Shown here: positions 1 through 12,300 of the stretch, piece by piece | Layout of the letters: each line of letters begins with the position of its first letter | Position numbering within the stretch: the stretch's first letter is position 1 | Origin: Platerodrilus igneus | Taxonomy: Eukaryota; Arthropoda; Insecta; Coleoptera; Lycidae | Assembly (NCBI GenBank): GCA_036346225.1 | Contig: JARFIW010001109.1 | Location: 2,278,501 to 2,342,500, forward strand | Direction: 5' to 3' | DNA length: 64,000 nucleotides | Program-made: the position numbers and the translations under genes | The notes under the pieces: model-generated | Told to the model about the DNA's origin: nothing | The model's input: the letters and a program-made list of their open reading frames with translations, nothing else | Databases searched by the model: none

Positions 1-560
1 ACATTTCTGCATCTAAGACCACATACATGACGATGAAGGGGAATCTCTCGAGGAACCTTCAAATCATCTTACGACACGAGAGGGTAAAAAGATTTTCCCA
101 AACTAAATACATTGGGGTTATCCTGGACGAGAAACAAAAATTTGAATTTCACTTACAAACGACGTGCGCAAAGGCAAAAAGCTTAATGCAAGGCATCGCC
201 AGTCTAGTCCAACGCGAGTACAAAATCCCGCTCAATTGTGTCAAACTCTACATGAACAGCGTGATGGCACCCGTAATAACTCATGGGGCAAGCGGGTGGC
301 ATCCCAACCTCTCCTCTTCCCAACGCGTGAACTCGGCACAAAGAGACTCATGCTGCGGTTTACAGAGGCCTACCACACCACCTCGCAAGAGGCACTGGCC
401 GTAGAACTAGGAATAATGTCACTACATCTAATAGTAAAACAACGTGCAGCTATATACTTCCTACGGAAGGAGTAGTACACCAAGGTGGAGGCAATTACGG
501 AAGCGCCATTACGCACACCACGTAACATACAGAAAGCCATTATTGTCCAATGGCAACACA
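1..560 (+). pseudogene. Non-LTR retrotransposon remnant, 3' part of reverse transcriptase ORF
   Basis: The translation contains KYIGVILDEKQKFEFHL, the usual '(K)YLGV.LD....F..H' block after the RT catalytic core in jockey/R1/LOA-type elements. It is followed by a thumb-like stretch (SLMQGIASLV, LYMNSVMAPVITHGASGW). After a frameshift near position 310 the next frame reads RFTEAYHTTSQEALAVELGI, which resembles the 'tgayrTTS.eAL.vl.g..PL' block seen in R1/LOA-like ORF2 proteins. The catalytic FADD part would lie left of the window. Two frames are needed to read it, so it is a decayed copy. The clade (R1/LOA versus jockey) is an inference. Confidence 0.75.
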
Positions 561-1159
561 ATACATGACAAAAACACTACCCGAAAGACATTAAAGACAA
601 AGACCCTAACTAACTAACTAACAAACAAATAATAAGAACCACACGCCAAAACAAAACAAAACTAATACGCACAAAACACACACACAAAAATCGCTCGAGC
701 GGCCAAATGACAACACGTAACCTAGCAAATATTACAACGGAAAAGTCTACATTAGTAGCAGAAAGACGCTCCTGGAACTACTAGAAACCCGCCCACTGAC
801 AACTTTCTAGGTGTTGGGCCGCTGAGGCACCAGGAGCTAAATCATATAATAAAAAACAATTCAACATAATTTAAGTGAATATGTGCAATGACACTATCTG
901 CATGTGCATAAACAACAAGTCTCACCCGGATTGATGAACTTCTGCGTAGAATAAGTTTAATATTTAATTTAGTTGTAAGCTAATGGATTACGAGTTTTTA
1001 AAACTAACACTTAAATTTAGGACCTATGCTAAATAACAAAAACAAAGAGGGCAAACGCAGATGTATTAATACCTCGAAACCTAACTAACCCACATTGCAA
1101 CTAATCTTAATGCAACCGTTTGGGAAAACACCCTGGCAATATCACTGACGACACCACCA
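561..1159. other. No gene seen
   Basis: A-rich sequence with short ACACAC and AACTAACT runs. Nothing was recognised apart from a possible decayed tail of the non-LTR element upstream. Confidence 0.5.
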
Positions 1160-1440
1160 CATTTGGAACTGTACGTGGCTCCTCTGGTTTCCAGCTGCCG
1201 ATGCAGGAAGGTAGACTTCTGGTCTGGTCTGGTCTGGTACACTTCTCGGTTTCTGATTTCCAGCTGCCGACGGTCGGGAATAGGAGAGTGAACTACACAC
1301 AGACAAACACACACATTCAGTTTCGCACTCGCACAAAAACATCACCAGCACAAATACAAATAAACTAACACGCAAATACACTGGGACTGTACGTGACCCC
1401 CTAGTTTCCGGCTGCCGACGGTCGAGAACTGGAGGGGAAA
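1160..1440. repeat. Diverged repeat, three copies of a roughly 20-bp core
   Basis: The core TTTCCAGCTGCCGACGGTCG, or a near copy, starts at 1188, 1257 and 1405. The first and third copies also share a leading CTGTACGTG block. A short TGGTC pentamer run lies at about 1220-1238. The stretch is GC-richer than its surroundings. ORFs of up to 141 codons on the opposite strand across this area are compositional and show no protein motif. Confidence 0.6.
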
Positions 1441-1733
1441 GCAGTCCCATAATACCACTAGATACAGACAAACACATACACACAACTCCATACCAGCACA
1501 CATACATACACACACATAACGCAAACACACGCACACACACACATGATTTCGAACACCTTAACAACAATAAATTTTCATTTTAACTTTCAACAACGGGTTA
1601 GTCAGGGAACGGGGCAGGTCTGTTTTAATTTTTTAGGTAACAGACTAATAAGAAGTAAAGTTTATTTAAAAAACACTTTTATCAATTTATTGCAAAAATC
1701 TTGATTTCCGTGCATAAACATTCAACCAGTTAA
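1441..1733. other. CA-rich and AT-rich spacer
   Basis: ACACAC-rich stretch to about 1545, then AT-rich DNA. No gene was seen. Confidence 0.5.
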
Positions 1734-2700
1734 TTGTCAAAACCATCATTATTTAGGATGTATGAAAGTTATTACAGTTTCTCTAAAGTTAATAATAATG
1801 CAAAATGTAACTACAAGAGACAAAATAGAAATTGTACATCTTGTCGGAGACAATATGCGTATTGTAAGAAAAGCTGCCATAGACACCGTGGAGTTTTGAG
1901 AAATAATGACCAAGTTTTTGAATACTTTAACAATCCCCGAACTAGTCATAGAACGGCTAGTTTAGACCTTGATATCCCCAGAGAGAGCATAAGAAGTTGT
2001 CTGCGAAAAACACAAAATAAAGCTCTTTAAGCCCAAACTTGTGCTATACATTGGAACTGGGAGATGAGGAAAGACGATTAGAGTTTTGCTATTGGATTTA
2101 GGAGGAATATCTAAATAATCCTAATTTTTTGAATGAGATTGTATTTAGCGATGATGCGACATTTACTACAATTGGAGTTGTTTCAAGTCAAAACTGCCGG
2201 TATTGGTTTACTGAAAATGAAAAATTCGTCATAAATGCAAAAAAGGCAATATTCTTAAAAATGGTAACGTTAGGTGCGGAACACTAAATGACAGATTAAT
2301 TGGTCCTTTCCTTTTTGAAGGTAATTTAAATGCCTATGGATTTTTATATTTTCTTGAAAACGAATATTGAAATGCATTACATAATTTACCATTGCAGAAT
2401 CGCCTTGATTTAAATTTTTAGTTAGATGGTAGTCTTATTCATAGCGCTGTTTTAGTAAGAAAATGTACATTTAAAAAATTATTGGATAGGGAGAAGCAGT
2501 ACCTTAATTGAGTGGCCGCCGTGATCCCCGGACTTGACGCCACCCCATTTTTTCTTTGGGGTTTCCTTAAACAAAAAGTGTGCAAATCAGTCACAAACTG
2601 TTTAAAGACTATAGGCTAAGATAATACAAGCCTGCGCAGAAATTACTGCAGATCAAATTCGAAAGTTATCAATTAACGTACGTAAAAAAAATTGAGAAGT
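1734..2700 (+). pseudogene. Tc1/mariner-superfamily transposase remnant (DDE_3-like)
   Basis: An N-terminal helix-turn-helix-like segment lies at 1920-2030 (RTASLDLDIPRESIRSCLRK). It is followed, with stops and frame changes, by LEFCYWI, IVFSDDATFTTIGVVSSQN (first catalytic Asp region, about 2130-2190), NCRYWFTENEKFVI, a LDGSLIHSAVLVR block standing where the second Asp lies (about 2425-2460), and FFLWGFLKQKV near 2550-2580, the usual 'DFFLWG.lK..V' motif after the last acidic residue. This order matches insect mariner-like transposases. Many stop codons make it non-functional. Confidence 0.75.
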
Positions 2701-2813
2701 GCACCGAAATAAACGACGGATTGGTAGAAACGGCACACTGTAACGGTTTTTTTTTCTAATTAGTTAAAAGGCTAGCCTCATGCATGAACGCCTGTGTAGC
2801 GTTTTCCTCGAAT

Positions 2814-2880
2814 GGGCGCCAGTGAAGCGTATTTTTCTAATCTATATCTGACTCTAAACGTTGGGCGCTAGTGAAGCGTA
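2814..2880. repeat. 18-bp direct repeat, two copies 49 bp apart
   Basis: GGGCGCCAGTGAAGCGTA at 2814-2831 recurs with one difference at 2863-2880. The repeat is too short to assign and may be part of a transposon end. Confidence 0.6.
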
Positions 2881-2892
2881 GTCTTCCGACAT

Positions 2893-3075
2893 AACTAGGG
2901 GTCTATTCCTTGGGTAGAGCTATGAGAAATGGGGGGGTAAGTCGAAATCTGTTTGTATGTCAAACTTAATCTCAGATAAATAGACGCCACCAAGTCCGGA
3001 CTTATTCACGATAATGGCATGGCATATTTCTAAGGGCGGACGTGGAGACCCAAAGAAAGAAAGATCGCCTTCGGT
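2893..3075 (+). repeat. Dispersed repeat, copy 1
   Basis: A block beginning CTAGGGGTCTATTCCTTG, followed by a GCCACCAAGTC block about 90 bp later and a GGACxTGGAxxCC block, recurs in the same order at about 8002-8200. The two copies are diverged. No coding potential was seen, so this is probably a non-autonomous element or a terminal region of one. Confidence 0.55.
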
Positions 3076-4100
3076 GACAAAAACCTGTCTTAATAAAATA
3101 AGACGCTGTTCCTGTAAGAAATTATAATAGTTAGGTTAATAAAAAAAGGTGGAACACTATTTGTGTCCCGCAAATATACATAACGAAATAGTGAAAAGGT
3201 ATTTTCTACATAAAGTTGGCATCAAAATTCTACTCTTAAAAGTGTTAGCTTTCTGTGGTTAGGTTTGATCATATTTGATCAAAATAAAAAACTTTAATCT
3301 TGAACCAATAATTTACTAAAAAGAATCTCTTTTAAAATAAAATGCAATGCAACAAAATTTAATAAATAATTGAATTACTTCGTGAATTTTAAATTAAGGT
3401 TTATAAAAATTATTCATAATCAAACATTTTACAGTATATTGTAAACTTGTTACTCAAAGATACTCCAACCCGTGCAGATCTGTTCAGGCAGGTTACATTT
3501 AAAAATGTTACTACTTAAGTAATTCCTTTTTAAGTTAGATGTACTAGTTTTAGTTTCCAAAAAAAAAATGATCACAAAAATATTCTTATTTACATAAGAT
3601 GTGCTAAAGCTGTTCAAAGCATTTGCTTTCAAGAACGCATCTGTCAGCAGTATACTACAGAAAAATAAGTGACGTCAGTAACACCTGTTGTAACTAACAA
3701 TTTCTTAGAACATCAAATTAGTGAATTTTTAATTTTGACACTGGAAATTCCAGTTCAGCAATAGTTGAAACTTTCATATCATTCAAACATTTACACATAA
3801 GAACAAATTAACGTGTTTCTAATTTGAAACACAAAAAATTACTTAAAGCTAACTACGAACCAAAACTGCTTTTCTCGCCTAGATGAGGTACTTGTTATAT
3901 CATGCGATGTTTACTGCATGTAGTATGAACCCAGCTCATCCTAAAATTTTCTACCACATGGAGTTGTTCCAGGTGTAGAATTAAATACGGTCACAATACA
4001 TTCGTCAGCTGCTGCAATATGTTGAATCACGCTGCTTTACCAAAATAGCATCTTTGCGCTGTATCGCAAGGTGGTCTTCTTTAAATTGTTTAAACTTTCC
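3076..4100. other. No gene seen
   Basis: AT-rich DNA. The 60-codon minus-strand ORF at 3450-3632 has no recognisable motif and is probably chance. Confidence 0.5.
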
Positions 4101-4247
4101 ATCTTCTAAGTTGCATTTTACACGTCGTAAAACAAAGTGGTTTTAACAAAAGGGATTGAATTTCCTATCTTCTAAGTTGCATTTTACACGTCGTAAAACA
4201 AAGTGGTTTTAACAAAAGGGATTGAATTTCCTATCTTCTAAGTTGAA
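4101..4247. repeat. 66-bp tandem repeat, two full copies and a partial third
   Basis: The unit starts at 4101, 4167 and 4233, each with ATCTTCTAAGTTG. Copies one and two look identical over almost the whole unit, so the duplication is recent. The third copy diverges after about 15 bp. Confidence 0.85.
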
Positions 4248-4789
4248 TTTTAATGTCGTTCGTGCCGTTCGTGCGCTAAATAAAATATATCAATTAAACA
4301 AATTAATAACGTTTATACGATACCAACCGCTATTCAAAGATGCGTCCCGACTCCTCAAAATTTATACGCAAATTGCCGGCCTGAATTCTCTGGTACATCT
4401 TATCTCTTCCTCCACGTAGGGCCGACTGATTATCAACCTCGCTCGGGCGACCGGAGCGTCCAAGGAGGGGGCTGTCAAACCGAAACACGCCTGCGAATAG
4501 CTGTAGAAGACACAGATATTCAACCTTAAATAGAATACTAAATAAAGATGCTGCTCTACGTATTACCTTAGTTGTTAAATGTATTTTACCATTATTTTAA
4601 TAAAAGTGTTTTATTATTCTCGCACTTTGATGAAGCGATTTATTAATCAAAAATAAAATTGTTACAACACATATTGTGTTACATTCCAAATTTGGACATG
4701 TACACTTTTAAATTTGTGAGTAAATTTCCGCCATTATTTTTCAAATAAACTTGTTAAATTTCCGCCATCCAGGACAGTTGCGTCGGCGC
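4248..4789. other. No gene seen
   Basis: AT-rich spacer. The ORF at 4222-4419 has no recognised domain. Confidence 0.4.
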
Positions 4790-5201
4790 AAAAGAATGCG
4801 CAGACGCGGGGTGATGGCGCGAAAGCGCGGTGTGTGACACGACATTATTAGCCAACGAGACGTCGAACGGTGACGTTTACCTGTGTTGTTCCTTTGTTTT
4901 TCTCTTTCAGAATGTAGGTTTCTCTTTATCTCTACCTACTATCATTGCCTTCACCTTATCCCTTCGTCCTGCCTACAAACAGAAGAAGAGGGAAGACGTT
5001 AAATCTGGTTTCAACGATGGCATGACGCAACCCACACCCAAACGAGATACATGGAAATCAGCATGGCCCCTGCGCAAGGATGACCGCAAAATCGTGAAGC
5101 GTTCCACATTTTTAAATGATGATGATATTAGTTCTGCACACTGTAGATTGTTGTCGCTGTGTCTAATGCAATGGGTTATACATAACAAACGGGTATTTTA
5201 A
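4790..5201 (+). other. CpG-rich block with an unassigned 123-codon ORF
   Basis: Positions 4780-4870 are rich in CG dinucleotides (GTCGGCGCAAAAG, GACGCGGGGTG, GGCGCGAAAGCGCGG), unlike the AT-rich flanks. A polypyrimidine tract ending CTCTTTCAG at about 4901-4910 looks like a splice acceptor. The ORF at 4830-5201 is Lys/Arg-rich in its second half (KQKKREDVKSGF, RKDDRKIVKRS) and matches no family I know. It could be the 5' end of a host gene or of a retroelement. Confidence 0.25.
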
Positions 5202-7207
5202 TTCAGACAGCTTAGGGCAACCTAACATAAGCATGTTAGTTATAACATTTTGCAGCAGGTAGGTTTCTAACCATTTATTCTTTTCCAAACCCTTTACGAA
5301 TGTTTGTTCAGCGGGTCTGTCAAATTAGATTCAATACAGAGGTATGCACAATAACACCAATTCTGCTGTAGAAAAGTCATCCCAAGTAAAACCATGAATA
5401 TTCTTTGTCGCGTAGTCGTTGTGTTGTATATGATCTTGAGTCAAACAATTAGTATCCATTAGTAGATTAAGAAATTGATGCTAAATTACATTTTCAACAA
5501 GTCCAGAACCGCAGCTTAACCTTAAAAAGGCCTTGCCGAACTCCTACTCTCGTAGTTGACATTACGCTCAACTTCTCTGTGTTAAACAAGTATTTTGAGA
5601 ATATTTTTTTAAGATTGTTCATTATATGATGACTTTCTTAAATCCAAAGCCTTCAAGTTTATAAAGCCTAAAATAAACAAAACCATCGTTCAACGTGTTC
5701 TTGAGTTTTCTGGCTTTAAATTTACCAATTGACTGAGATATTAAACAATCTTTTCAAATGTCAACCACTGAAAACTTTTTAAAAACTAGTTTTCACTACA
5801 TAAAAAATTATTACAGCTTCAGTCCTGCCGGTCAAAATTCATCACGGAACAACCTAGTTATACAACTACTACAAATTTTGTACGTTCACATAATAGAACT
5901 TCAATCCATTACTACATCACATCATTAACCTAAATTTGTAGAAGATCTGAAGTCAATAACCGTAAAGGTTTAAACCGGCTTTCAACACGTATGAAAATGA
6001 TAGTGCAAATATACTTTCTATTTTTATTTAACTGTTCGCAAATTCCCCGCTGCTGCAATATACCATGAAAGAAGCTAATTTGAATGTAATGTGAATGGAG
6101 ATATAATTGCAATAAAATTATAAACCAACCAGAACGTTACTATAGTGCGTGTTGCGTGTAACTTTGCATTACAAGAACAAAGAGTTAGTGTTAAGTTAGT
6201 ATTCAGTTATTCACCATTATATGTAACCCGTAAAGTAAGTAAGTCGCATTAATATTTATATTTTAATATTATCTGTGGAAACATTTTTATTTTTATGGTA
6301 GGTGTGCACAAGAAAAGGTTGACAATGTATTTTTACTATCTAATAGACGTCTCCTAACGATTACTTTCTAAACCGATTTTAATTATTACGTCAGTTATTA
6401 ATCTGTTTAATTACTCTGCGGTCTTGGTATTTTACAACCATGATTGTTTTTTAAGTAAAGTAAAGGCTAAATTTATTCATATCGTTTCGTTGTGTCAACA
6501 GCAAAACCGCAGTACTGAAAGTTTGATCAGAAACGACCATGAATTTCAATAACATTTCTTAGTTAGCACCCTAATATTTATTTGAGCCATATCATTCCTT
6601 GGTTGTCAATATTTGACAAGCTTTCTGATAGTCTTATTGCAACCGTTATTAGTATTGCTGGTTTACAAAACGGGACACCAAACTGCTCTGCGGCTCGGAG
6701 CTGGTCCGCAGGAAAATTGCCAATTTTCAAAAAACATTACATTAGGCATGTTTAATGGAAAGAGCGATTCTAGCTATCCGTTCCGTCTTTGATTGTCTGT
6801 CAAAAATCTATCAAAATAACAATTTTAAAAATGCCGCTTCGTATTGGTTGAGGAACAACCGGAGATTGTAAAAAATAGTTCCACTAACAAAACCAATGAC
6901 CGCGTTAGGCGAAACTGTCCGAACCGAAGTCGAGCTGTAAATCGGTACTTTAAGTAGTAAAGGTGCTCATTTCATAATGGCGGCAAAAGTAGCCGCTCAT
7001 AAAATTAGTATACAGAACGATTGAAAAGTCGCGCACATCAAAATAATCCGGTCTGTTTTAATTATGTTTAAATTAGTTCCATCAGCTACGGCTAAATGGT
7101 AACACATGTGTCTACGATAATCGAGATGCTATGGAGAAAAGTTTTCCCAAAAGCAATAGTAGAACAGTATTTTTCAAGTTGTTCATATACGGCTGTTGTA
7201 GACAAAT
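5202..7207. other. No gene seen
   Basis: AT-rich spacer. A somewhat GC-richer patch at 6660-7040 has no open frame of note. Confidence 0.45.
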
Positions 7208-7405
7208 TTAGTGAGAAATATCCACAAACCACATTGCCAAGTCAACAATAACGTGATTAATCGCTCGTTTACGAGAATTCGGATCAGTTACAGACAGGAA
7301 GGAAACCGGAAGACCGGTCAACTTTACTAATGATAAAGTGGCTAAAGTTTGAAATGTAATGTTACGTTCGCCTTCAATAAGCTTGAGGAGACTATCCACA
7401 CACAC
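7208..7405 (-). other. Unassigned 65-codon ORF
   Basis: The minus-strand frame encodes a protein-like, low-repeat sequence (SLLKLIEGERNITFQTLATL, then KLTGLPVSFLSVTDPNS) ending at a TAA. It could be an exon or a transposase fragment. Neither a convincing start nor a homologue was recognised. Confidence 0.2.
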
Positions 7406-7651
7406 TTAGATTTCATATGGTATAACGTTTGTGCGTTACCATTAACTGTTCGACTTTAATTAAAATAATTTTTAAATTAAAATAAACTAAAAATTTCAAG
7501 TCGAAACACTGAACTTGGGGTGGTTGTCAAAATACAACACGTCCCTGTATATTCATATAGGTCACGAAAAAGGTGTAATTTAATCCGTTTAAAATAACGA
7601 CCTTTGGAATCTTCAGGATTAACTGGAACTTATAACTTCCACGGCTATACT

Positions 7652-7665
7652 GGGGGGGGGGGGGG
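7652..7665 (+). repeat. Poly-G run of 14
   Basis: Fourteen consecutive G residues in AT-rich DNA. Confidence 0.95.
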
Positions 7666-7824
7666 CGTATTAACGGATAATATCAAAGCGCCACTACTTT
7701 GTTAATTTTTATGTCTAACGAGAAAGCACTACTTGGAAAAAGTAGAAACCACTTAGTGTACTAACGCTTCTGAGCACAAAAGCTCTGTTGTCGCACACCT
7801 AACCTTGTACCTGCAAGAAAAAGG

Positions 7825-7861
<37 letters not shown>
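7825..7861. repeat. (AT)n microsatellite
   Basis: Uninterrupted TA dinucleotides for about 37 bp. Confidence 0.95.
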
Positions 7862-7864
<3 letters not shown>

Positions 7865-8001
7865 TCTTACAAAATTAACACTTATGGTTGGGGTTGATTG
7901 TATAATTAAAGTAACCCGTGGGTTCTATCCCCAAATGGAACCAGCAAACTTTAAGTAAGGATTTCCTTAAAATGATGAAACGCAAATATCTTCGGACTAT
8001 G

Positions 8002-8200
8002 CTAGGGGGTCTATTCCTTGAGTGGAGCTTATGAGAATTGGTCGTAGTTCTTTTTACAAAACATTATTTGCTTACTATGACTTGATTCGTATCAAAACAG
8101 GGGTTTAGGGAGGGCGCCACCAAGTCATAAAGTTTTAAACACAGGGTTTCCCTAAGGGGGACTTGGAAGTCCTTAGAGAAGAATATCGTATTAACTGCTA
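8002..8200 (+). repeat. Dispersed repeat, copy 2
   Basis: Shares CTAGGGGGTCTATTCCTTG, then GGGCGCCACCAAGTC and a GGACTTGGAAGTCC block, in the same order as the copy at 2893-3075. The palindromic GGACTTGGAAGTCC near 8158-8171 could be a binding site or a hairpin. Confidence 0.55.
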
Positions 8201-10163
8201 ACGCAGAAGCTGTAAAGAAAATTTAATTAAATTAACAAAGTAAGGACACTAGAGGTATTCTTTTGCTACCTCGTATAAAAACTGAAAAGATTAATTATGC
8301 ACACAATTTTATGAACACAAATATTAGGCTTCAAATTTTAAAAGAGCTATTGAAGCTTCTTTGTTAAATCGAAGTTACCACTTTATGCCATTTGTTCATG
8401 TACCTGGTTACACTATTTCTGAGCTCACTTGTTCAAAATAAAACAATTAATTAAGAGAATTAAATGTTGATTCTTTAATTAAAAGTTGTTTCTTCATAAA
8501 AAATTGTATGTATAAAATTTACGTTTAAAAAAGATAATATAATTTCATCTCTAACCTGAGGTAGGATTATGTTTTGAAAGAAATATCAAAACTTTAAGTG
8601 TTTCCTTTACTACAAAATTTAACTCAAATCTATACCAAAAATACCAAATCTGTTATTCGGTTTACACATATATATGAAAATGTCTAAATTGTCTAATAAT
8701 TCAATGTTCAAAAGCTGTAATTAAAATTATGCATAAATGAAACTTTAGTCAGAACTCTATGGATTTGCTTAATTTCATTAATAATAATAACTGTTATTAC
8801 ACTGCATTTATGTTGGCAATAAAAATTTATCAAAGTCCTTTCTAGTTTATTAAACAGAATAATAGTACTAATAGGTCATCGTAAAGTTATTTTCTGGTGC
8901 AGCCTTGTATCAGAGTTTGCCAAGTGCAGACGTGATGTAAGAATAATACAAATTTCTTACCTCGTTTTAACAGGTGTTGTTTGTGTGATGGTACTACATC
9001 ATGTTTAAACAGATGTTTATACATACGGTCCTTGGGCAAACAATTGACGTCGCCTCCACATGTTGTACAACAAATAATCAGCTGCGTGATCCTTGTACCC
9101 GACCATATGAGCTTAAAGCGTATTTCCTATACGCACCAAGGGGACAAACCAAAATCCATATCAACGGTTATTACAAATATGCCAAACCTCGATGTACTAC
9201 TATATGTAGATCGTTACCAAAATAATTATTTTCGTGTAGTTGTCTACATAGTTACTTGTAAATTCATACTTGCAATTTCAAAAAGACGATTATTATTAAT
9301 TATCGGACGTTAGAATCAACCATATAATTTCTATCTACTTTGCAGAACATTTCTCTAAAATTTAAACATACAGTTTCATCGCAGAACTTTTCATTAAATC
9401 CAACTATTATAGTAAAGTTGAAGGACGGTCATGCTAGACCAATGTTTTCTCATCGCTACTTTTACGTGATTGAACTATAACTCGATACTCGTAGATGCAA
9501 ATAAATGATCAATATCATCTAGAAACACAACATTTAAACGGCCTAATTTTTATAAAACCAGATAAAACGGAATTATTCTAACAAAGGAATATACCAAGGA
9601 GTCTTCAAATGAATTTACGAAACGATTATTTAAAAGGTATTCTTAGGAATTTGCAGAAGAATTTGTAAAAGAAATATTCAAATGAAAATTTTAAAAGTGT
9701 GTAAAAGAAATATTTAAATAAATATTTTATCGTAGTGTAAAAGAGCGCTATAACAAAATTATTTAGTTTGTCATGTAAATTATTTTTAATTGCTTACCAT
9801 TATTAAAAATCACTAATTCAAGTGTTATTACACTTGAGTTCTTCTACTACGGCGTAAAGCCACACGCAAATTACTTGCTAGAACCTTCAGGTTCCCCATG
9901 TTAACTTCGTGAAAAGTGTTCTAGCTAAAGTGACCGCTGGCACATTGTGCACGACATAGAAAAGCTGTTTAGCCTTGATATATTTATACTAATAATTAAC
10001 GCCTAATGTTAGCAACCAAACTAGCATCTCTGTATTGCGGTTAAACCACATTATTCCAATACAGATATTTATTTAATTGAAGATGTTTACTGGTATAATG
10101 GACTAGACAAAAGGTGTATACAACTAAGAATTTATTGGTGCTCTGCAGTGTTTAAAAAAACTG

Positions 10164-10164
<1 letters not shown>
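8201..10164. other. No supported gene; one unassigned ORF at 8981-9313
   Basis: AT-rich DNA. Overlapping plus-strand ORFs at 8981-9313 and 9001-9225 lie in a locally GC-richer patch and may be a decayed transposase, but no motif was recognised. Confidence 0.3.

Positions 10165-10256
<92 letters not shown>
10165..10256. repeat. (AT)n microsatellite
   Basis: About 90 bp of near-pure TA dinucleotides with a few interruptions. ORFs across it (poly Ile-Tyr) are artefacts. Confidence 0.95.
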
Positions 10257-10260
<4 letters not shown>

Positions 10261-11680
10261 AATCACTAGAGACCGTTATTTGTGCCCCTAGATAACTCAA
10301 CAGAAATATGAAAGATATACCACTGCCCGCAGCTGTACTGAACCTAAATTTCATACACCTACTTGATCTGTAAATACAATTAAAATTGGATTGATATTTT
10401 TATTCTAGGTTCAATACCTTTCAGATAAAATTTTATAATTAATAATTTCTCACTCATGAATACCTCGTGTCGTTTAGGACACTATTAATAAGCGATAATA
10501 CAAAAATATTTACATTTATTATAACTGAAATATTATCGGTACAATTTTAGTTGATATTTAAATTTTGTAGTCCTCCTAATTAAATTTTGGGCCTTTGATA
10601 AGTTTTATTTACATTTTTCGATTATATCGTAGAGAGCAGATCTGATATCTTCGATTTGCACCATAATTTGGTTTTATATTAATATGGTACATAAAATTGA
10701 AGTAAGCAATGATTAATCAAATTAAATGTTCATTTAATTTCTACTGAGAATTTATTCAACCCTCTAGTCTAATACGTTTAATCTCTGATTAAACTACTCT
10801 TATTTAAATATGAAATTTTTATACTCTAATAACCTTCAAAAGTAAACTTGTTGGGCTTGGACAGCAAGGGAGATTTTTATTATCAACACTTACCATCTGT
10901 ATTCCTACGTCATGAAATGTAGCAAACCTTGAAGTGCGTACGAACCAAATAACAGCCGTATCCCATTAGGACCTCTTAGCATCAATCTCGGATTTTAACG
11001 AAAAGGGTAAAACAGGTGTTCAGACTGGTGCTAACCAAGGACATTGATGGCAACTTCAAAAGATGTGAGGTAGGAATTTTTTAATCCAAATCACCGCCAA
11101 GTTACGAATTCGCCTAAGTGCCATCGTAGAAGTTTTCATACGACAAACCATCATTTACAGTTGAAGCATATTTTAAATGTGCTTTCCAGTTGTAAAAATT
11201 TATTACATTATTAGCCGTAAGGATTATACAATTTTATAGTTTAAATTAATTTGATAGAATTGAATATAACTTCAAATAACTTCATATAACTTCGTATAAC
11301 TGCGCATTAATCAACATCATCCCAGGTCTTTCTACAATTACCATTTAGGAGGTCGTAAATTCAATGCGATTCGCCAATTGCCTGCCCTAGAAGTCGGGAT
11401 AGACATCCTTGTTGTAGATGGTTGTCGCATAGAGAAACAAACAACATCAGGCGTGGACTTGTATCGAAACTGCACGATTTCTAGTGTATTCTTACTTGAA
11501 CTTGAACAAAACTTGTCGTAAATTGAAAATTTACGAAAGCAAAACTTTGTTTATGAGGAACAAAAATATACCGGACACTCCATAACCATTGCAGCAATAA
11601 ACATTTAATCAAAACAAAATATATATGAGACTGAAAAAGATTCTGAATTAAAAGTATTCTGTTATAGGAGTTCTGGAAAA
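10257..11680. other. No gene seen
   Basis: AT-rich spacer. At 11260-11300 a short degenerate ATAACTTC decamer repeat occurs. Confidence 0.5.
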
Positions 11681-12300
11681 TGAACGTTTTACAACGGTAG
11701 TGCTCAGAAAGCGATGAAGAAGTTAAAATTTTGTGCGCATCATGTTCATAGTGTTCAGGAATTGAAAGAGCCGGATAAAGTAAAGCGCTTAGTGTACTGA
11801 AGATGGTTTTGCTCATTCGTCGACAACCATGAAATTCTAGAGTTTGACCGAAAATCCTGATGGTTTCCACAAACACCTCTTGCACTGTCAGAAAATTGGA
11901 GTGTGGTGTGCCGTATCACGTCGTCGAATAGTGTTGTCTACGAAGACATTATTGCACAATTTGTTTCATTGCTCAATATGATTAACAAAATTGGTTGCAA
12001 CAGGACGGTGTCACACATCACACATCAAATGAAACAATACATTTCTGTTGTAAGCTTTTTGGCAAGCCTATCATTTCTAAAGAATTATGGCCGCCATCTC
12101 CTACTGATTGAAAGTTTTCGGATTTTTCCTGTGGAGTTACCTTACAGGAAGAGTTTATAAAAACAGACCAGACACGCTGCATCAACTGAAGACGAAGGTG
12201 ACAACAGAGATTAATAACATCAGTACCCTCAAACATGGTTAAACGAGTTTGTGCATGCACTACTAAACAAGGCTATCATTTTAGGCCTATGCTGAAAAAA
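11681..12300 (+). pseudogene. Mariner-like transposase remnant, C-terminal half
   Basis: Read across several frames: a region around the first catalytic acid (about 11700-11860, NHEILEFD, ENPDGFHKHLLHCQKIGVWC), then a decayed middle, then RVYKNRPDTLHQLKTKVTTE (about 12150-12210), INNIS and VKRVCACTTKQGYHF (about 12240-12290). The 'GvW...' and 'VY.n.P.tL.qLK..i..eInnI' blocks are typical of insect mariner-like transposases. Frameshifts and stops abound. The 134-codon ORF on the opposite strand (11481-11885) is a shadow. Confidence 0.75.

Noticed and set aside
1142..1567. 141-codon Cys/Val-rich minus-strand ORF
   Set aside because: It runs through CA-rich and tandem-repeat DNA; the composition is explained by repeats.
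11286..11298. ATAACTTCGTATA, identical to one 13-bp arm of loxP
   Set aside because: No spacer or second inverted arm follows. It lies in a short run of ATAACTTC-like repeats, so it is a chance match.
11481..11885. 134-codon minus-strand ORF
   Set aside because: It lies opposite a recognisable mariner transposase remnant and has no motif of its own.
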